Assembly (NCBI GenBank): GCA_900551585.1
Contig: URWU01000080.1
Location: 1-6,999 of the forward strand
DNA from: an uncultured Alphaproteobacteria bacterium
GTDB lineage: Bacteria; Pseudomonadota; Alphaproteobacteria; RF32; CAG-239
DNA: 6,999 nucleotides
Reading direction: 5' to 3'
Below are positions 1 through 5,494 of the stretch, piece after piece (the stretch's first letter is position 1; each line of letters opens with the position of its first letter). The notes beneath the pieces are model-generated. The model was not told the DNA's origin. It saw nothing but the letters and a program-made list of their open reading frames with translations, and did no database searches. The translations under genes and the position numbers were made by a program.

Positions 1-31
1 GTCGGCAGCGTCAGATGTGTATAAGAGACAG
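1..31 (+). other. Residual Nextera (Tn5 tagmentation) sequencing adapter
   Basis: These bases match the Illumina Nextera read-1 transposase adapter without its first two bases. Positions 13-31 are the 19-bp Tn5 mosaic end AGATGTGTATAAGAGACAG, and positions 1-12 are the adapter-specific tail. This is library-preparation sequence left untrimmed at a contig end, not genomic DNA and not a natural transposon. Genomic sequence begins at about base 32. The natural DNA upstream of the first gene is therefore missing apart from five bases, so its promoter and ribosome binding site cannot be judged. Confidence 0.97.
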
Positions 32-36
32 GCTTT

Positions 37-921
37 ATGGAACTGACGCAGTTATTACATTTCAAAACAATAGCCGAATGCAAAACGATGACCGAAGCAG
101 CGGAACATCTGCATATTTCCCAACCGGCATTAAGCAGTTCCCTGAAAAAACTGGAAGAGGAACTCGGCGTTGCGCTGTTTGAGCGCAAGAAAAACAGTCT
201 TGCTTTAAGCAAGGCCGGCATGACAGCACTTGATTATGCCGGAAAAATTCTGGCTCAGGCCGAAGAAATGAAAAACGCATTTAAACAATATACCAAAGAG
301 GGAACGTTGCTCTCCTTAGGTTTTTGTGATGCCGGCCCGATGCGCCTTTCAGTTCCGTTATTTCAAAAATCTTATCCCCACCTCAGTATTTCTTCCGAAA
401 TTACCGACAATGATAAAAACATCTTAAACGACCTGCTCTTCAGAAAATATGACGCGGTCATTTCTTTGGAAAAACTGGAACATCAGGATGTTGTCAGCAT
501 TCCGTTTGCCAAAGAAGAATTAATGCTTTCGGTTGCGATTGACGATGATTTGGCTAAAGAAAAAAGTATTTGCCTGCATCAGCATACTGACCGCGAGATT
601 GCCGCTTATCGCATTTTCGGGGCATTCGAAAAACACATCCACGCTTTTTTAGACTGGCTTAGCACCGTTCCTACGGTTACCGTTTATACCGATTATTTTG
701 TTTTTCGGCAAATGCTGGAGCATAAGAGAGTACTTACTTTTACGACACGGCTGGTCCAGTTGTACCGCAACGACGGCGAGCGGATTGTCATACCTCTTGA
801 AGACAAAGGCATTTCCGCGACTTATTGGCTCTCTTATCTGGCCGAAAATAAAAGACGTGTCAGCCCGCTTTTGCAATGGCAAAATGACAATGCCGTCATG
901 CTGCTGGGTAATGACTATTGA
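37..921 (+). CDS. LysR-family transcriptional regulator
   Basis: This 294-aa protein has the length and layout of a LysR-type regulator. Residues 1-60 form the N-terminal winged helix-turn-helix: the family-typical opening MELTQLLHFKTIAE, then TEAAEHLHISQPALSSSLKKLEEELGV with the recognition helix at about 28-40, then the ALFERKKNSLALSKAG wing. Residues 61-85 are the linker helix, and about 90-290 form the two-lobed effector-binding domain, which is much more diverged. The effector cannot be predicted. The ATG at 37 fits the usual family start, but the natural ribosome binding site is hidden because adapter ends 5 bp upstream. The aldo/keto reductase lies downstream on the same strand, about 100 bp away, and is the obvious candidate target. 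Tandem orientation is less usual than the classic divergent LysR arrangement. Family assignment is firm; the regulated gene is inferred. Confidence 0.95.
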   Translation: MELTQLLHFKTIAECKTMTEAAEHLHISQPALSSSLKKLEEELGVALFERKKNSLALSKAGMTALDYAGKILAQAEEMKNAFKQYTKEGTLLSLGFCDAGPMRLSVPLFQKSYPHLSISSEITDNDKNILNDLLFRKYDAVISLEKLEHQDVVSIPFAKEELMLSVAIDDDLAKEKSICLHQHTDREIAAYRIFGAFEKHIHAFLDWLSTVPTVTVYTDYFVFRQMLEHKRVLTFTTRLVQLYRNDGERIVIPLEDKGISATYWLSYLAENKRRVSPLLQWQNDNAVMLLGNDY

Positions 922-935
922 TTATAACTAAAATT

Positions 936-958
936 TATCGCCTTATAAAAAAACGATA
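936..958. promoter_or_regulatory. Possible LysR operator dyad (TATCG-N13-CGATA)
   Basis: The gap between the LysR gene and the reductase contains TATCG at 936-940 and its inverse CGATA at 954-958, separated by 13 mostly A/T bases. LysR proteins bind interrupted dyads, and the position upstream of the likely target is suitable. The arms are only five bases long in AT-rich DNA, so chance is a real alternative. I found no convincing -35/-10 pair in this gap, so the two genes may also be co-transcribed. Confidence 0.2.
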
Positions 959-1010
959 TTAGACTTTGTTTTTGCCTTTTCTTACCATATTTCTGACAAC
1001 TTCATTATAT

Positions 1011-1015
1011 AGGAG
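1011..1015 (+). promoter_or_regulatory. Shine-Dalgarno AGGAG fixing the reductase start at 1023
   Basis: AGGAG lies 7 bases before the ATG at 1023. This selects that ATG over the in-frame TTG at 966, which has no comparable site. Starting at 1023 also places the twin-arginine motif at residues 9-10, as expected of a Tat signal peptide. Confidence 0.8.
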
Positions 1016-1022
1016 AAGAAAT

Positions 1023-2159
1023 ATGACAGATTCATTCGCAATGGGAAGACGCGGATTTTTGAAAACCGTTGCCGCTATGGCGACAATTGCCATGCTGCCG
1101 CCGGTGGTAAAAAAAGCACATGCGGCAACAAATATAAAGGGTAGCATTGATTATCCGATGTTGAAAGAAAAAAGAACTTTGGGCAAAGGCCGCGCCGCAA
1201 TGGAAGTTTCCGCTTTGGGGTTTGGCTGTATGGGTTTGAATTATCATCGCAGTCAGCATCCGGATAAGAAACAGACAATCTACTTATTACATCAAGCGGT
1301 CGACCATGGCATTACTTTGTTTGACACCGCCGAAACCTACGGGCCGTTTATCAATGAAGAACTGGTCGGCGAAGGACTGAAAGGCTATGGCGACAAGATT
1401 AAAATCACGACCAAATTCGGCTTTAATTATAACGGTAATAAAGTGACCGGGCTGAACTCCTCCCCCAAACGCATCCGCGAAATGGTTGAACAATCCTTAA
1501 AACGCTTGCAACGGGATTACATTGATATGCTGTATCAACACCGTTTTGACCCAAACACACCGATTGAAGAAGTGGCCGCAACGGTCAAAGACTTAATCAA
1601 AGAAGGAAAAGTCAAACACTGGGGAATGTGCGAAGTTTCCGCCGCCACAATCCGCAAGGCGCATAAAGCCTTGCCGCTCACGGCATTACAGAGCGAATAT
1701 CATCTGATGTGGCGCGAGCCGGAAGAAAATATTCTGCCGACATTAAAAGAATTAGGCATCGGTTTTGTTCCGTACAGCCCGTTAAACCGCGGCTTTTTAA
1801 CCGGAATGCTGAATGAATACACCAAATTTGATGCGCCAAACGACAATCGCGCCGATTATCCGCGGTTCACCCCGCAGGCAATGCGTCACAATCTGGCAAT
1901 TGTTGAGGTTTTGAACCAGTTTGGAAGAACCCGTGGCATAACCCCCGCACAAATTGCTCTGGCCTGGCTGATGAACAAAGCCGATTGGATTGTTCCCATT
2001 CCCGGCACAACAAAATTAGCGCATTTGGAAGAGAATATCCGTGCCGCAGATATTAAAATTTCTGCCAAAGATTGGAAAGGACTGGAAAACGAATTATCCA
2101 AAATAGAAATTATGGGCAGCCGCTATCCGGCAGACCAACAGGCTCAGGTCGGAAAATAA
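1023..2159 (+). CDS. Tat-exported aldo/keto reductase
   Basis: The 378-aa product is an NAD(P)H-dependent aldo/keto reductase with a twin-arginine signal peptide. Residues 8-14 (GRRGFLK) match the Tat consensus. A moderate hydrophobic stretch follows at about 15-29, then a signal peptidase site AHA|A at 34/35, predicting export of the folded enzyme and a mature protein of about 344 aa. The catalytic tetrad is visible: Asp101 and Tyr106 in LFDTAETYG, Lys131 in ITTKFGF and His173 in LYQHRFDP. The cofactor-binding C-terminal segment PIPGTTKLAHLEENIRA (about 325-341) is typical of the cluster with YakC-like enzymes. It sits behind a LysR regulator and ahead of a strong terminator, so the two may form one unit. 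The substrate is unknown; a reactive carbonyl or quinone met in the periplasm is a guess. Most aldo/keto reductases are cytoplasmic, so the Tat signal is the notable feature. Confidence 0.95.
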   Translation: MTDSFAMGRRGFLKTVAAMATIAMLPPVVKKAHAATNIKGSIDYPMLKEKRTLGKGRAAMEVSALGFGCMGLNYHRSQHPDKKQTIYLLHQAVDHGITLFDTAETYGPFINEELVGEGLKGYGDKIKITTKFGFNYNGNKVTGLNSSPKRIREMVEQSLKRLQRDYIDMLYQHRFDPNTPIEEVAATVKDLIKEGKVKHWGMCEVSAATIRKAHKALPLTALQSEYHLMWREPEENILPTLKELGIGFVPYSPLNRGFLTGMLNEYTKFDAPNDNRADYPRFTPQAMRHNLAIVEVLNQFGRTRGITPAQIALAWLMNKADWIVPIPGTTKLAHLEENIRAADIKISAKDWKGLENELSKIEIMGSRYPADQQAQVGK

Positions 2160-2167
2160 CCAATAAA

Positions 2168-2201
2168 AAGGACTTAAATTACGATTTAAGTCCTTATTTT
2201 T
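2168..2201. terminator. Bidirectional intrinsic terminator between convergent genes
   Basis: A perfect 12-bp stem (AAGGACTTAAAT at 2168-2179 and ATTTAAGTCCTT at 2184-2195) encloses the tetraloop TACG. On the plus strand it is followed by ATTTTT, nine bases after the reductase stop codon. Read on the minus strand, the same hairpin is followed by a T-run (complement of the A-run at 2165-2169), so it can also stop transcripts arriving from the mutarotase gene. The 176 bp from 2202 to 2377 are AT-rich and show no gene; a weak 7-bp inverted repeat (2299-2305 with 2320-2326) is the only other structure. Confidence 0.88.
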
Positions 2202-2377
2202 AATTGTAAATTCAAGCTCGAATGTTTGCTTTTTACTAAGTACCGATTTTCAAGCTGTTCCGAACTAATCCTTACAAGTTTCTTTATTTTTCAAATACTT
2301 AATCTGGTTTTAAGTCTATAGATTAAATTTTAACTCAAAATCTGCAAAACATCTCCAACCCAAGCTAAATCCCCGGA

Positions 2378-3202
2378 CTATCTCAATTTCTCCACTTGAA
2401 TTTTCATAGATATGCGGTGTTTTTCTTTGGGCTTCAGGCGGACAAAAGAGTCACCCGCGTTTGAGGCTTCCACACAAACAAATTTTTTATATTGCCCTTC
2501 GCTCATTTCGGCAAGATCTTTAGCAGGGTTCCAAACAACCGTTGTTTCAGAATTTTCTTTATCTATTGAAATAACGCGATTAAATCCACTATCTTCAATT
2601 TCAACTTTTTCTGTCTGATTTAAAAAGATAGAATCAAATTCGCCTCTGATTTTTAAGTTTTCTTCCAAAGTATAAATTTTTCCGTCCAGCGAATTCTTGT
2701 AACGATGATTTGCAAGGCCTTTTATTTCCGCATTATCAAGAGAGCTGATATTAAAATATGCATGGAGCGCTTCGCTGAACTCAAAAATATCATCACCGTT
2801 GTTTATCGTCTCAAGGCTATATTCCAACTTATCGGTAATTTTAATAAAAAGCGCTGCAGAAGCATTAACATTATATTTGGCCGCGGGAACCAAAGAAAGC
2901 TCTGCCTCAATTTTATAATCATCGACTAAAACATTCTTGAGTTTCCAGTCAGACAATCTGGCAAAACCGTGACGGGGAAGATTATTGTTCCGCTCCTCTT
3001 CGGCAAACCGGGGCCAACAAACCGGTATTCCGCCTCTGATGGCCTGAATATTGTCAAATCTGTTACAATCTCCGAGCCAAAAAACATCGTGTTCTTCACT
3101 CTTCGGACGATATGAAACAAGATTGCCTCCGAAAAGAGAAATTTTACATTCTGCCGTTTTATTGCTTAAACTGATAATCCCCTTATCCTCAAAATCCATC
3201 AT
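2378..3202 (-). CDS. D-hexose-6-phosphate mutarotase (aldose 1-epimerase family, YeaD-like)
   Basis: The 274-aa protein belongs to the galactose mutarotase-like superfamily, in the branch acting on hexose 6-phosphates, where it interconverts alpha and beta anomers in the cytoplasm. Branch markers are present in order: FGGNLVSYRP (24-33), DVFWLG (39-44), AIRGGIPVCWPRF (54-66) with Arg56, LPRHGFARLSDW (75-86) with His78 and Arg82, EALHAYFNIS (144-153) with His147, the likely general acid, and FVCVEASN (241-248) with Glu245, the likely general base. Length matches the family. There are two adjacent Met codons. The GAGAGG at 3206-3211 is only three bases from the first and six from the second, so translation may begin at 3199 (273 aa). 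The gene stands alone on the minus strand, with its own candidate promoter. Its base composition looks lower in GC than gpsA or the reductase. The exact sugar is not readable from sequence. Confidence 0.92.
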   Translation of the reverse strand: MMDFEDKGIISLSNKTAECKISLFGGNLVSYRPKSEEHDVFWLGDCNRFDNIQAIRGGIPVCWPRFAEEERNNNLPRHGFARLSDWKLKNVLVDDYKIEAELSLVPAAKYNVNASAALFIKITDKLEYSLETINNGDDIFEFSEALHAYFNISSLDNAEIKGLANHRYKNSLDGKIYTLEENLKIRGEFDSIFLNQTEKVEIEDSGFNRVISIDKENSETTVVWNPAKDLAEMSEGQYKKFVCVEASNAGDSFVRLKPKEKHRISMKIQVEKLR

Positions 3203-3205
3203 ACA

Positions 3206-3211
3206 CCTCTC
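3206..3211 (-). promoter_or_regulatory. Shine-Dalgarno GAGAGG of the mutarotase gene
   Basis: GAGAGG, read on the minus strand, is followed by TGT and then two consecutive ATG codons. Spacing of six bases favours the second ATG (3199) over the first (3202, three bases), so the start is uncertain by one residue. Confidence 0.6.
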
Positions 3212-3232
3212 ATAGCGCAGTTAATTTACAGA

Positions 3233-3261
3233 AAAATATCATGGCAATAATTAAACATCAA
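3233..3261 (-). promoter_or_regulatory. Candidate sigma70-type promoter of the mutarotase gene
   Basis: On the minus strand, TTGATG (3256-3261) and TATTTT (3233-3238) are separated by 17 bases, giving a predicted start near 3225 and a leader of about 25 bases. Both boxes are imperfect and the region is AT-rich. If real, the mutarotase gene can be expressed independently of the gene at 3310-3828. Confidence 0.35.
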
Positions 3262-3309
3262 TATTGAAAATGTTATTCACCGGAAAAGACGTTCTGCTCC
3301 TCGCACCAG

Positions 3310-3828
3310 TCAGCTTTTATCGGAACTTTCAGGACGATTATAGGCTAAAATTTCACCATTGTATAATTTGACGCTGTGACTGTCCAGAATCTGCACCATT
3401 TGATCGGCAAGTCCGAACATTTTCACAATCTTGCGGTCAATATTCTTCTGCGTTTTAATCAAAAACGGATTAGTGATGTGCAGAATATGAGAAGAAACCT
3501 CAAAAATATTATGCAGCTTTTGCTTATTCAGCTTCCCCTTACCCGTCGTCGAAATCGGAAAATAAGCATTGTCTACCTTCCCCAAAATACCAAACAAACC
3601 CTTGCCGCTGCAATTAAATTCAAAATAATTTTGAGCCCGCACAAAAGCTTCACGATGCACAATTCCAAGCCCGAGCAGCAAAAACTCAACCATTTTTCGC
3701 AGTTGCAAAGCGACATCATCCAGAAGATATTCCGAAAAGCCTTCGGTTTTGCTGTTTTCAACCATCTTTATATGCTTATATTTCCGGTATATCCTGTCAA
3801 TGCAATATTTATATTTTTCATGTGACAT
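3310..3828 (-). CDS. Uncharacterised 172-aa protein, weakly HEPN-like
   Basis: I do not recognise this protein with certainty. The start is supported by AAAGGGG (3834-3840 on the minus strand) five bases before the ATG. The N-terminus is basic and Tyr-rich (1-22). The central part, DDVALQLRKMVEFLLLGLG (37-55), is an amphipathic helix with Arg44, Lys45 and Glu48, and a second helical part ends in SSHILHITNPF (112-122) with His114 and His117. This order, an RK..E helix, a loop with a Phe-Pro pair (90-91), then a Leu-His..Asn-Pro-Phe ending, recalls a family of small HEPN-like bacterial proteins I know only as hypothetical. There is no signal peptide or membrane helix. It lies 107 bp upstream of the mutarotase gene on the same strand and diverges from the MGMT-family gene. 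A long open frame on the opposite strand (3376-3825) gives a composition unlike a folded protein and is taken as a shadow. Confidence 0.7.
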   Translation of the reverse strand: MSHEKYKYCIDRIYRKYKHIKMVENSKTEGFSEYLLDDVALQLRKMVEFLLLGLGIVHREAFVRAQNYFEFNCSGKGLFGILGKVDNAYFPISTTGKGKLNKQKLHNIFEVSSHILHITNPFLIKTQKNIDRKIVKMFGLADQMVQILDSHSVKLYNGEILAYNRPESSDKS

Positions 3829-3946
3829 ATCATCCCCTTTGCTCCACTCTATTACATTACAAAAGTTGTGTAAAGCTTTATTTTACCACGAAAAATAATA
3901 TCGGATTTTGTCGCTTTGTTTTTAAGGATATGCAAGGGCTTACCGC

Positions 3947-3975
3947 TTGCTTTATGATTTTTTCTTCCATATAAT
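3947..3975 (+). promoter_or_regulatory. Sigma70-type promoter of the MGMT-family gene
   Basis: TTGCTT (3947-3952) and a consensus TATAAT (3970-3975) are separated by 17 bases, the optimal spacing. The predicted transcript start is near 3982, leaving a leader of about 32 bases that contains GGAG (4001-4004), nine bases before the ATG at 4014. This is the clearest promoter in the window and may also serve gpsA by read-through, since no terminator was seen between the two genes. Confidence 0.6.
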
Positions 3976-4013
3976 ATCTCCGTAAAAAGAGCAATATGCC
4001 GGAGAAACGGTAA

Positions 4014-4322
4014 ATGAAACAAATATTGGACGAAGATTTGGCCTATGAGATTTTATCCGTCGTTGAAGAAATTCCGGAAGGAAAAGTCGCAACCTACGGC
4101 CAGATTGCCAGATTAATCGGACGAGAAAAAAATTCCCGCCTGGTCGGACAGGTTCTGAGCCGCTCGGAATATTACGGCGATTATCCGTGCCACCGCGTCG
4201 TCAACCACAGCGGCAGATTGGTTCCCGGCTGGGACAACCAAAAACAACTGCTCACGGCTGAAGGCGTCACAATGAAAAACGCCACTCATGTCAACCTGAA
4301 ACATCACCAATGGGGATGTTAA
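4014..4322 (+). CDS. Minimal MGMT-family protein (alkyltransferase-like length, reactive Cys kept)
   Basis: The 102-aa product is only the C-terminal DNA-binding domain of O6-alkylguanine-DNA alkyltransferases, without the N-terminal domain of Ada or Ogt. Visible features are GKVATYGQIARLIG (23-36) with the conserved Tyr28, NSRLVGQVLSR (40-50) with the probable arginine finger Arg42, the active-site motif PCHRVV (58-63) with Cys59 and His60, and KQLLTAEGV (77-85) with Glu83 in the place of the triad Glu. Classical alkyltransferase-like proteins of this length carry Trp or Ala instead of Cys and only flag lesions for nucleotide excision repair. This one keeps a full Cys-His-Glu set, so it could transfer alkyl groups in a single suicidal reaction, or act mainly as a lesion sensor. 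It has its own promoter, and gpsA follows on the same strand after 93 bp. Confidence 0.9.
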   Translation: MKQILDEDLAYEILSVVEEIPEGKVATYGQIARLIGREKNSRLVGQVLSRSEYYGDYPCHRVVNHSGRLVPGWDNQKQLLTAEGVTMKNATHVNLKHHQWGC

Positions 4323-4344
4323 TTTCATAATCTGCCGTGAATTT

Positions 4345-4373
4345 TTCTTGTATTTAACCGCATGCGGTATAAA
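4345..4373 (+). promoter_or_regulatory. Weak candidate promoter of gpsA
   Basis: TATAAA (4368-4373, extending to TATAAAAT) has a poor -35 match, TTCTTG (4345-4350), at 17-base spacing. The -10 box is good but the -35 is not, so an activator or read-through from the MGMT-family gene may contribute. The upstream edge of the -10 box is shared with a perfect palindrome. Confidence 0.3.
4357..4368. promoter_or_regulatory. Perfect 12-bp palindrome ACCGCATGCGGT ahead of gpsA
   Basis: The sequence is its own reverse complement and lies within the putative promoter spacer, its last base being the first base of the TATAAA box. The position suits a repressor site. No second copy was noticed in the window. 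The binding protein, if any, is unknown. Confidence 0.35.
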
Positions 4374-4403
4374 ATCTGGTCAGAAAAACAACTCATATTA
4401 TCC

Positions 4404-4408
4404 GGGGA
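4404..4408 (+). promoter_or_regulatory. Shine-Dalgarno GGGGA fixing the gpsA start at 4416
   Basis: GGGGA lies seven bases before the ATG at 4416. The longer in-frame reading from the ATG at 4362 would start inside the palindrome, has no ribosome binding site, and would add 18 residues absent from GpsA proteins. Confidence 0.75.
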
Positions 4409-4415
4409 ACATTTC

Positions 4416-5411
4416 ATGGAAAAAATCGGCATTATCGGAACGGGAATTTTTGGAACATCTCTGGCATTGACCGCGGCACGCGCCGGAAACAAGGTTTTGT
4501 GCTGGGACCGCAAACAGGAAGTCATAGATTCCGTCAACCAGAAACATACCAATCAAAAATGCCTGCCCAATATTCCGCTGCCTGACGCCGTCAAAGCCAC
4601 GTCTGAAATTGCCGATGTCTTTAACTTTTCTGATATTATTCTGCTGACAACTTCGGCGCAGTCAACCCGCCCTGTTTTGCAAATGATAAAACCTTATATC
4701 ACCAAAGACACAATCCTTGTTCTCTGCGCCAAAGGAATAGAGGTTGAAACCGGCAAAATGCTTTCAGAAATCGCGCAGGAAGAAATTCCTGAAACAACCA
4801 TCGCCATTTTATCCGGCCCCGGCTTTGCCGTCGACATAGCCCGACAAAAGCTGACTTCAGTCACAATTGCCTGCAACAAAGCCGGGATTGCCGCTCGCTT
4901 AACCGGTCTGCTGGCAACACCTTATTTTCGCCCCTATACCACAGCCGATATGATTTCCCCGCAAATCGGCGGCAGCGTTAAAAACGTTATTGCGATTGCC
5001 TCCGGCATTGTTGAAGGAGCCGGGCTCGGCGACGGTGCCAGAGCAGCTTTAATCACACGCGGCTTGAATGAGATGACACGCCTGTCCAAAGCCCTGGGAG
5101 GCTCATTGAGCACAATGATGGGAATGTGCGGCTTGGGCGATTTGGTCTTAACCGCCAACTGTTCACAATCCCGCAATTTCAGTTTCGGCTATGAGGTCGG
5201 CGTCTGCGGCCATGCCCAAAAACTGATTGAAGAAAATACCCGTACCGTCGAGGGCATACATACCGCCAAAGCAGTCTTAAAACTTGCGCGGAGTTTGGCA
5301 ATTGAAATGCCGATTTGTGAAATGATGAACAAGATTTTGTTCGAAAACCTGTCAATTGAAACCGCCATGACAGAATTAATGAACCGCCCTTATAAAGAAG
5401 AAGGTTTTTAG
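4416..5411 (+). CDS. gpsA: NAD(P)-dependent glycerol-3-phosphate dehydrogenase
   Basis: The 331-aa cytoplasmic enzyme reduces dihydroxyacetone phosphate to sn-glycerol 3-phosphate, the backbone precursor of phospholipids. The N-terminal Rossmann fold begins MEKIGIIGTGIFGTSLA with the dinucleotide loop Gly8-x-Gly10-x-x-Gly13. It is followed by CAKGIE (104-109) with Lys106 and by LSGPGFAVDIA (132-142). The C-terminal domain holds GGSVKNVIAIASGI (185-198) with the catalytic Lys189, GLGDLVLTANCSQSRNFSFG (239-258) with substrate-binding Arg253-Asn254, and the VEGIHTA segment (278-284). All key residues are present and the length matches the family. The SGPGFA and IGGSVKN variants are those I associate with alphaproteobacterial GpsA. 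It follows the MGMT-family gene, an unusual partner with no obvious functional link, and is closed by a terminator 20 bp after the stop. Confidence 0.97.
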   Translation: MEKIGIIGTGIFGTSLALTAARAGNKVLCWDRKQEVIDSVNQKHTNQKCLPNIPLPDAVKATSEIADVFNFSDIILLTTSAQSTRPVLQMIKPYITKDTILVLCAKGIEVETGKMLSEIAQEEIPETTIAILSGPGFAVDIARQKLTSVTIACNKAGIAARLTGLLATPYFRPYTTADMISPQIGGSVKNVIAIASGIVEGAGLGDGARAALITRGLNEMTRLSKALGGSLSTMMGMCGLGDLVLTANCSQSRNFSFGYEVGVCGHAQKLIEENTRTVEGIHTAKAVLKLARSLAIEMPICEMMNKILFENLSIETAMTELMNRPYKEEGF

Positions 5412-5431
5412 AAAAACCGGCTCAAAAAAAC

Positions 5432-5467
5432 AAAAGGCAGTGGAATAAACCACCGCCTTTTCGTTTT
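5432..5467. terminator. Bidirectional intrinsic terminator between gpsA and the ATP-grasp gene
   Basis: AAAAGGC (5432-5438) and GTGG (5440-5443) pair with CCAC (5450-5453) and GCCTTTT (5455-5461) around the loop AATAAA, with one A/C mismatch (5439/5454). TTTTCGTTTT follows on the plus strand. Read on the minus strand the stem is followed by TTTTGTTTTTTT, an even better U-run. It therefore serves both convergent genes. Confidence 0.88.
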
Positions 5468-5494
5468 AGATTAGAATATAAGGGCTTCACCGGC

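Noticed and set aside
13..31. Tn5 mosaic end as evidence of a natural Tn5-type transposon
   Set aside because: It is the engineered mosaic end joined to the Nextera adapter tail (1-12) at the extreme edge of the window. No transposase gene or second end is present.
966..1022. Longer reductase reading from the TTG at 966
   Set aside because: It lacks a ribosome binding site and would place 19 extra residues before the Tat signal. The ATG at 1023 has AGGAG at good spacing.
2299..2326. Inverted repeat TTAATCT/AGATTAA as a mutarotase terminator
   Set aside because: The stem is 7 bp, AT-rich, has a 14-base loop and no proper U-run. The hairpin at 2168-2201 is a much stronger candidate.
3376..3825. 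Plus-strand 149-codon open frame opposite the orphan gene
   Set aside because: It lies almost entirely antisense to 3310-3828, its product is rich in Asn, Gln and His without recognisable motifs, and the minus-strand frame has a good ribosome binding site and weak family resemblance.
3871..3880. Palindrome TAAAGCTTTA in the divergent gap
   Set aside because: Ten-base A/T-rich palindromes are common by chance in such DNA. It is not near a convincing promoter box, and no second copy was seen.
3926..3951. Short hairpin GCAAG...CTTGC upstream of the MGMT-family promoter
   Set aside because: It has a five-base stem with no conserved context, and it was not distinguishable from chance.
4362..4415. 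Longer gpsA reading from the ATG at 4362
   Set aside because: The added 18 residues do not match GpsA N-termini, and the ATG lies inside the palindrome. GGGGA points to the start at 4416.
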